Origin: Pyrrhosoma nymphula
Taxonomy: Eukaryota > Arthropoda > Insecta > Odonata > Coenagrionidae
Length of the DNA stretch: 64,000 bases
Reading direction: 5' to 3'
NCBI GenBank assembly: GCA_963573305.1
Contig: OY754334.1
Location: 28,389,614 to 28,453,613, forward strand
Shown here: in pieces, positions 57,838-64,000 of the stretch
How the letters are laid out: every line of letters starts with the position of its first letter
How positions within the stretch are numbered: position 1 is the first letter of the stretch
Notes under the pieces: model-generated
What the model saw: only the letters and a program-made list of their open reading frames with translations
Database searches by the model: none
What the model was told of the DNA's origin: nothing
Program-made: the position numbers and the translations under genes

Positions 57838-58095
57838 AGTGGACGCGTTAGCAGATCTTATTCTTCTTCTTATTTGTCTTCGCCTTGTCCCAATCATGCG
57901 GGGTCGGCGTTCCCTTCTTTGTTCCTTTTCCTCCACCGCTCCCTGCCCAACGCCTCCTCCTCTTCCCATCCTCTCTCCCTCAGGTCCTCTCCCACCTTGT
58001 CCTTCCATCCCATCTTCGGTCTTCCCCTCTTCCTTATTCCTCTCACCTCCAGCTGCATTACTCTCTTCCCCACGTATTCTTCGTTCCTTAAATTA
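57838..58095 (-). mobile_element. LINE C-terminal fragment, second family
   Basis: The minus strand reads RNEEYVGKRVMQLEVRGIRK and then RGRPKMGWKDKVGEDLRERG, WEEEEALGRE and NADPA, then a stop. The pattern 'Y-V-G-K-R-V-M-x-L-E-V-x-G-x-R-K-R-G-R-P-K-x-x-W-x-D-x-V-x-x-D-L' followed by 'A-D-P' is a common LINE C-terminus. The tail carries CTTCTTCTTCTTATT. A shorter fragment of the same type lies at 32845-32935. Confidence 0.75.
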
Positions 58096-58099
58096 GCAG

Positions 58100-60755
58100 A
58101 TATGAAGTAGGAATATCTACCTTTTGCTGAGAATTAAGGGAAGTAACTCTCGAAACATATATTAGTTACTTTGAGCTATTGATTCTACTCAATTTTACGA
58201 CGTTTTTTGCTGGGGATACGGATTATTACTAACTTAAATAAATGAAAAATATACGCGAAGAATGTATTTTTAAGCAGTAAGTGCATGCTGATTTCAAGTC
58301 AGTAATCGATGGGTTATCGACCAAGTCTTAAAATGGTGGACCGGCCACGCCTACATTACAGCATGTAGGTAGAATTGGACACCATAGCAAGCTTCCTCTC
58401 CATCTACCTCAATGCACCCGACCAACGTAAGAAAAGATTTTTTCAATGCTTACTCATGTAAATTATTTGTGTTCAGTAGTTCTATGTATTAATTTAAGAC
58501 AAGAATAAGGTGAAGTTGTTTAGCATTGTAGTAAGCATACACAATTATTAATAAATGATTGATAAATATTATTAATTATATAATACAGTACAACTAATAA
58601 ATCATTGTTAAAAATGAAAATTTCTTAATAGGTCAACGATCAAAGGAATAATTATTGCATTTTCATGTACCTTTAGGATTTCTCAAAACATGAACTAAAT
58701 CCCTGCAAGAGAGAGGTATATCTGCCATTCTCTTTTGTATACTTGTTGCACTCTTATATTATGAAGAACTTCCACGATATCTCGCCTGAATCCGTTGAAT
58801 TTATTATTTTTAATGACATAAAATTCTAAGACTCCACTTGCAATTTTGTACGTGAATTCACACGTGTGTAATGTCATAAACCTTGCTTCAACTATGGAAG
58901 CAAAACTGTTAGATGTTTAAGAAAGGCAATTAATAATAACGACATCCGCCAATCGAGGGTCACAAAACTGCCAAGACCGCCGTCCACGTGGGAGCGAATC
59001 TCCAAGCCATGCAACCATTAAAAGTCAATCGTTATTCCCCTCTCGTAGTTGGTGCATTATTACTCCTTTTTATTCTAACTGCAGACCAATCCAAGCAGCA
59101 CCATTACAAAGGGCGACCCCGTAGCTACAGTTGAAATCTTCCTCCAAAGGTCATGAGCGTTTGACAGATTAATTGCAGGAAGATAGCGCATATAAGGGGA
59201 AGGCTTTTTGCAAAAATTAAATCAATGCACGTCCCTCATTGAAATACTAGAAATTTCGTTCCACAAGTGCACACAACACATGCTGACGCAAGTATGCATG
59301 ATGAAAAAACCCCAAGGCTTTGCCTAGCATGCGAATCAAATTCAAACAACTCGTTCAGTAAAAAAAAATCAATGTTAGAAAAGGTGATATATATTCTGAT
59401 TAATCTACCCACGGTTGTGATTCACGACTGTCCGTTTTATGTATATTCTGTGTCTAATAAGTAGGTATCCATAGTAAGACTGCATAGCAGCGCTGCGATG
59501 ACTAAAAACAACAAGGGGTGTTATGTTGGAATTCTTTTGAGACAATCCCGCAATATTTGCTCGATTGTACCACTTCGGCTAAAAATTTTTTATTGCACCA
59601 TGAAAACAGTTGTAATGCTATGATCCAAAAGATTTAACTGATTTCAAGTTCATCTTGACCTCACTTTGTTTCTAAATCTTTAGAAATAACAAATCTGCAG
59701 ATTTTCCTATCCCGTTTGCTTCTTCTCTCAATTTGGCCGGCTAAAGACCACATAAAATAACGCAAGGTACTCATTTTCGTTTAATATTTTCTCCTTCTTT
59801 TCTTTATCTCCTGTAGTTTTTGATTCTTTCGCATTTTTTTATCCTCCCATTCCATGTATTTTTTATTGCCTTCTTTTCCTTTTTCCAGAAACCCTTGAAG
59901 ATTTATCAATCTTTTAATGTAGTTTTACCCTTTATTATATCTTCCATTATCCCCATGCCTTCAATGTCTTTATTTGTCCCTTAGACCCACTGGCTGCCAT
60001 TCTTACTCTGATAGACATGATCAAAAATTTGGTTTGTCAGTCTTTTGTTGTCAATCATCATTATTTGGCTGAAAAACCTAGCTCCCCTTTTTCTAATCGT
60101 ATCTCACATTTTGTCGCTTCCTCCATTATTCCTACCGCTTCATATACTGTTTAATTATTTTTTCTTCAATGGAATGAGTAAATATTTACGACTTGTTGTT
60201 TCAAGGGATGACGGCGAGTTAAAAACTCGTCCACTCTTGGTCAATGTATCGGAATTTAATCATTCTCATCTTAATATTTATGACTCTGAATGATCACTCA
60301 TCTCACTCAGAACGTAAATTTTTAATACATAATCCGTTGAAGTTGGATATTTAAAATAATCCAAGAGTACGAGTGGCACCAAATTTAGTTCAATGAATGT
60401 AAGAAGGAAAGAATGTTTGACCCAATGGAGGAGATAAAACAAATTCGCTCGAGGAGCTAAACAAAATTCAAAAGAAAATGTCTTTTCTGCATGCTTCAAG
60501 GACTGAATGTGCAGCTGAGAGTAAATTGTGAGAGTAGGCAGTGGGAGTACTTCATTGTTGAATGAGTTGTAATGTTTTTCATGAATTTCTTTTTTTTATT
60601 CCTAAAACATTTTAATTACTCTTCCTACGGCAAGCACATTGGTACCATTTCCCGAATAACCAAATCATCAACTCAAAACTAATTGCGCTCGGTATCGAAA
60701 AAAGTACCCGTAAAATTTTTCTCTCTCCTTGAATCAGCATTCTTTATGACTACCG
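58100..60755. other. No gene recognised
   Basis: No supported feature. Short frames here have no recognisable content. Confidence 0.5.
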
Positions 60756-60816
60756 TATTGAAAGAAAAAGACTGGCATTTTTTCCACAAGAATAAAGTTT
60801 TACTCGACCGGTTTCG

Positions 60817-60876
60817 GTGTACAACACCATCATCAGGTGTACAACACCATCATCAGGTGTACAACACCATCATCAC
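60817..60876 (-). repeat. 20-bp tandem repeat, three units
   Basis: Unit GTGTACAACACCATCATCAG at 60817-60836, 60837-60856 and, with the last base changed to C, 60857-60876. On the minus strand it encodes CTGATGA-TGGTGT-TGT-ACAC. Confidence 0.9.
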
Positions 60877-60879
60877 CAA

Positions 60880-60920
60880 CACCTGATGATGGTATTGTAC
60901 ACCGAAACCGGTCGAGTAAA
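60880..60920 (+). ncRNA. Hammerhead-ribozyme-like motif, copy 6 (best core)
   Basis: CTGATGA at 60883-60889 exactly matches the core consensus. Helix II is GGTAT (60891-60895), loop TGT, ACACC (60899-60903). GAAA follows at 60904-60907, then palindromic ACCGGT (60907-60912), then C. The minus-strand copy in the left arm has GGTGT/ACACC, which pairs perfectly. Helix I is weak (one clear pair). A palindromic helix III would favour pairing between two molecules. Confidence 0.5.
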
Positions 60921-60959
60921 ACTTTATTCTTGTGGAAAATTGCCAGTCTTTTTCTTTCA

Positions 60960-62110
60960 TTATATTATTCCACCAAATCAAGCCTGAAACAACAACTTTT
61001 AGACTACCGTATTTCCTGACTCATAAGGAGCACTCTCATTTTTCGGGTTAGATTTAGAAAGAAAGGGTAGGGCGAGAAAAAATTAATACCATTACCTGTT
61101 AATATTAACTATTTATATTAATAAAATAGGATTGTTAAAGTCCAAACATAGCAACTATATTACAATTGTTGGTCGTAGGAGCCCAGAAAAAAATGACTGA
61201 TCGAGAGCGCACATTTTGTTCAATGCCGCAACGCAGTTTGCGGTGGAAGTAGAAATATGGGCATCTACGACAGTAACGCAAAAGAGGATGCGTAAAAACA
61301 AAGCGGCCCAAAATACGCGCAGGCCGATTTATCAACGCATTTTAGAGATACAAAAGTGCATCTCATGAGCCAGGAAATACGAAATTTGTATATCTATGTG
61401 CGGTTCGTGTGGTGGCGTGAGCTGTTACGAGCACGGCCTCGCATCTAATGAGGGATTTTGGCGTGTCCGACGTCGGTTGCATATTCCCGTGAGCTGAAGA
61501 ATGCATCAAATGAATACAGGTGCTGGAGAGAGAAAATAGGGAAAAAAGTACATCAAAGAAACTGTAAGTGTAATTTACTGGGGCGCACATATCCATGACT
61601 TACGACCAGGGAGGGAGGGGGATTGGGGGAGAGTAGAACATACTATGTACCCCTCCGGTGGACACGAAACTTTCCACTCGCAAAGTCCTCTAATTGAGAT
61701 AATCGCCACCGCGATTATATAGCGTCGTGATCATAATAATCAGATGCAGCTACAGAGTTCCAAGGTTCACGCTCCGAGGAGTCCCCACACACACGCTTAT
61801 CACGTTATCGGTTCATTTCGTCACATTCGTTTCATTCCTGCGTGTTTACACTTGCCGCTATTTGTATCATGCCTCACATTCCGCCTTGTAGCACTTCAAA
61901 ATATTTTTCTGAAGCCATCGTATTAAGGTATTAAGGAGCGGTAATCTTGAGTCATTGAGACCATATTTTAATAAATTTTCATGTAAAGAATAAAAAAACT
62001 ACAGTGTATAATCCAGACTATTTAATGAAATAAAAAAGCCTCTTCCAAAAAGGTTATCACTTTTGACAAGTATGTGAGCCCATACGGCTTATAAATGTAC
62101 TAGTGAAGGT
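60960..62110. other. No gene recognised
   Basis: No supported feature. Confidence 0.5.
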
Positions 62111-62130
62111 GCCCGTTGAATATCAACGAG
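62111..62130. repeat. Near-copy of the CCCGTTGAAT palindrome
   Basis: GCCCGTTGAATATCAACGAG resembles the perfect palindrome at 38888-38909. Confidence 0.5.
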
Positions 62131-63284
62131 AAGGGGACAAAATCAACACTGCGCGTGTCTGCGTACTACGTCAAATTTTTCGATGAAATTTACTCAACAT
62201 TTTACCATTTAATAGCAAAAATAAAATTTCGACTTATCATTGAAAATATTATCAATTACACGACGCAAACATCACGAGTTTATGTCAATTGGTATATATA
62301 CACCTTCAAACTTTTGCCGACGTTTCGGACCTTTATTGATCCATCTTAAGGAATATAAACTAATGATACATGATGTTGAAAATGATTTACAATTCTTTTT
62401 TGATCACATAATGGTTAATGTACATCATTAAATATGAAAATACATAGACATATCCAAGATTGTTACCTTTAAAGTTCGGTGCTGTTTTTATTTACAATTT
62501 TAATGGACGATTTCACAGTTGAAGGTCGATAGTAGCGCCGTCGGGAGTGGCTGTAACTATCGGGACAAACAAATCGTGTTTTTGTATGTTTACTACAAGG
62601 CCTGGAAGTGGGTGGAGCTAAAGTGAAGCCGTCATCGCCGCCATCTTACCTCAGCAATTTGTGTATATCATTTGCACTGACGGCTACGGTCAAGAATTCA
62701 TGAAAAGCATTTTTAAAGTAGTTCAGTAAAACAAAGTTCCGTGTATACAATTCTACGTCACTAGGCTCTCCAACCATATAATTTTTATTTTAATACTGGA
62801 ATGGCTAGGGGGTATTTTTTACATGGAATTTTATTACATCTTTAACCCAAGTTGTAGAAAAGGAAGAATGAAGACGACAAGAAAACTTTTCAAAGCAACT
62901 ATTTATTTCACCACGAAACCAACAAAATTTCCGACACCATCGTAAATTCGATAACAACATGTATAATGTCATCCTTAAGAATTTACAATGAGTGGCAACT
63001 AAAGATTTTTTAAAATAGCCAATCTGTTGTATTTTGATCTGTGCTCAGACTTACGGTTATTAATTGTCGATTCAGGCCCAATTCCTCCAAAAGAAAGGTC
63101 TACAATGAGATTCACAAATCAGTACTGCGCTTTGTTTACGATTCGTTTAATTATGTAAGATGGCCGCGTGCGCAAGGGGTAGGCTTCAACGCATCCCTGC
63201 GGCCAGAGTGGACACTGCCAATCTAGTATATCTGTGGTTTACTATTGGGAAAGGTCATCTCGCTGATTTGTTAGTTGCGTTAAA

Positions 63285-63386
63285 ATGGTGAAAAGGTGTT
63301 CTTATGGGTTGTGCAAAAGCGACACGAGATATAGGAATAAGCCCTATATGGAGGGAGTGAAGTTTATTTTTGGAGTTAAACTTTGA
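63285..63386 (+). pseudogene. THAP zinc-finger N-terminus, 33 codons
   Basis: THAP domains are DNA-binding C2CH zinc fingers found at the start of host transcription factors and P-element-type transposases. The frame begins MVKRCSYGLCKSD with the first two zinc ligands (C-x4-C, residues 5 and 10) and continues to VKFIFG, matching the usual start of arthropod THAP proteins. A TGA follows at 63384-63386. The remaining ligands (C-x2-H), about 40 residues further on in the family, are not visible, so this is a fragment or a first exon. Confidence 0.65.
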
Positions 63387-63802
63387 GCCACCTTCACTGG
63401 TTTTTAACGATTAAAAGATTAGTTCAAAGGCTCCAGGTTTAACTGAAACCAAAATTAATCAAAAGAGAAATTCACTATTATTTAACTTGATTCCCTCAAG
63501 ACTTCAATGGTTGGATATGATTTGTTTGTCCCGATAGTACCAACTTCTTCCGCGCGCAAGCGTTGCGTGACGTCATTTGTAAAATCGTCCATTTGGTTGC
63601 TTAATAAATGACATATAACTTTTCAACAAAGAAATGGATCCAAACAACCAAATTAAATTTGTAAATAAAAACAGCACCAAACTTTAAAGGTAACAATCTT
63701 GAATATGTCTATTGTATTTTTATATTTAATGACTGTAAATTAACCATTATGTAATAATTAAAGGATTGTCAAACATTCAACATCATGTATCATTTGTTTA
63801 TA

Positions 63803-63840
63803 GCCCTGAAGATGGATCAATAAAGGTCCGAAACGTCGGC
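63803..63840 (+). ncRNA. Hammerhead-ribozyme-like motif, copy 7
   Basis: CTGAAGA at 63806-63812, helix II GGATC (63814-63818) with GGTCC (63825-63829) including one G-U wobble, GAAA (63830-63833), palindromic ACGT (63833-63836), then C. Helix I can form 3 bp: GCC just before the core and GGC just after the predicted cleavage site. One core position deviates (A for U). The left arm of the same element has a decayed inverted copy near 62305-62345. Confidence 0.5.
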
Positions 63841-64000
63841 AAAAGTTTGAAGGTGTGCATATATCAATTGACCTAAACTCGTGATGTTTGCGCCGTGTAT
63901 TGGAAGAGGTCGAGAATAAATACCATTTGAATTATCATTTACATATCTTATTTAGAGCAAAGAATCATTGAGTAAATGGATATAAACGGAATATCGACTT

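Larger units (their letters stand above)
60761..60957. mobile_element. Foldback element with tandem hammerhead-like cores
   Basis: Nearly perfect inverted arms: CCACAAGAATAAAGTTTTAC and TCGACCGGTTTCGG on the left, CCGAAACCGGTCGA and GTAAAACTTTATTCTTGTGG on the right. Outer parts, AAAGAAAAAGACTGGCA and TGCCAGTCTTTTTCTTT, close the structure. Between the arms a 20-bp unit is repeated three times (60817-60876). Read on the minus strand, each unit carries CTGATGA (or its last bases) and the helix II stem, so the element holds several hammerhead-like cores in head-to-head orientation. Confidence 0.85.
62255..63902. mobile_element. Long-armed foldback element enclosing a THAP start
   Basis: Imperfect inverted arms run from about 62255 to 62580 and from about 63515 to 63902. 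Matches include CTTCAAACTTTTGCCGACGT and TTCGGACCTTTATTGATCC against the right end, TAAAGTTCGGTGCTGTTTTT against AAAAACAGCACCAAACTTTA, and AACTATCGGGACAAACAAAT against its complement near 63515. A further short match (GCCATCTTAC and GTAAGATGGC) lies inside. The right arm holds a hammerhead-like motif. The interior contains the beginning of a THAP-domain frame (63285-63386). Two ends in inverted orientation could be a foldback DNA element or two retroelement ends of the Penelope type lying head-to-head. Confidence 0.75.

Noticed and set aside
57742..58110. Several overlapping open frames on both strands
   Set aside because: They follow from the GC-rich C-terminal fragment of a LINE on the minus strand; only the frame with the LINE ending is meaningful.

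Overview
This window is eukaryotic nuclear DNA from an animal, most likely an arthropod and probably an insect. It is AT-rich. It shows no operons and no compact bacterial-style genes, and I found no complete host gene. Almost everything recognisable is transposable-element material: non-LTR retrotransposons (LINEs), piggyBac-type, hAT and Helitron DNA transposons, one copia LTR element, tRNA- and 5S-derived SINEs, and several foldback elements. The insect suggestion is an inference from this mix of element families.

Layout. 0-5 kb: an hAT-type MITE with an 8-bp target-site duplication (TSD) at 1316, SINE fragments, a hammerhead-like motif at 2908 and a second MITE at 4537. 5-11 kb: a tRNA-derived SINE at 5815, then a heavily mutated LINE (7366-10365) split by a piggyBac-type MITE (8256-8493), then another SINE at 10695. 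11-16 kb: a second piggyBac-type MITE (11969-12124), a MITE at 12390 and a SINE whose head is 5S rRNA (13206-13405). 16-22.6 kb, the best-defined object: a 6.6-kb piggyBac-like element (16053-22627) bounded by TTAA, with matching terminal and subterminal inverted repeats. It holds a broken piggyBac transposase (20255-20846) and a nested, nearly intact 3.3-kb RTE-like LINE (16413-19728) flanked by a 10-bp TSD.

22.6-32 kb: mostly unrecognised DNA, a short LINE 3' end at 26530 and an hAT transposase relic (28465-30010) with its right terminal repeat. 32-39 kb: several LINE 3' ends in both orientations, one with an RNase H domain, a foldback element (34005-34432), and Helitron-like sequence ending in a Rep-helicase fragment (about 38360-38905). 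39-50 kb: a SINE with inverted promoter-like ends (41523-41658), dispersed repeats, a long-armed MITE (46472-46871) and two more hammerhead-like motifs. 50-52.3 kb: a small copia element with two LTRs, a primer-binding site and a 5-bp TSD (50258-51025), then a CR1/jockey-like 3' end. 52-60.7 kb: sparse, with two LINE 3' fragments. 60.7-64 kb: two foldback elements; the second (62255-63902) encloses the start of a THAP zinc-finger reading frame.

No genes here work together as a pathway. The most unusual signal is a dispersed motif family in which CTGATGA-like, helix II and GAAA-like blocks resemble a hammerhead ribozyme core. Helix II is conserved as a pairing while its sequence changes from copy to copy. 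The motif recurs inside foldback elements. Assignments rest on reading motifs by eye; no database search was possible.
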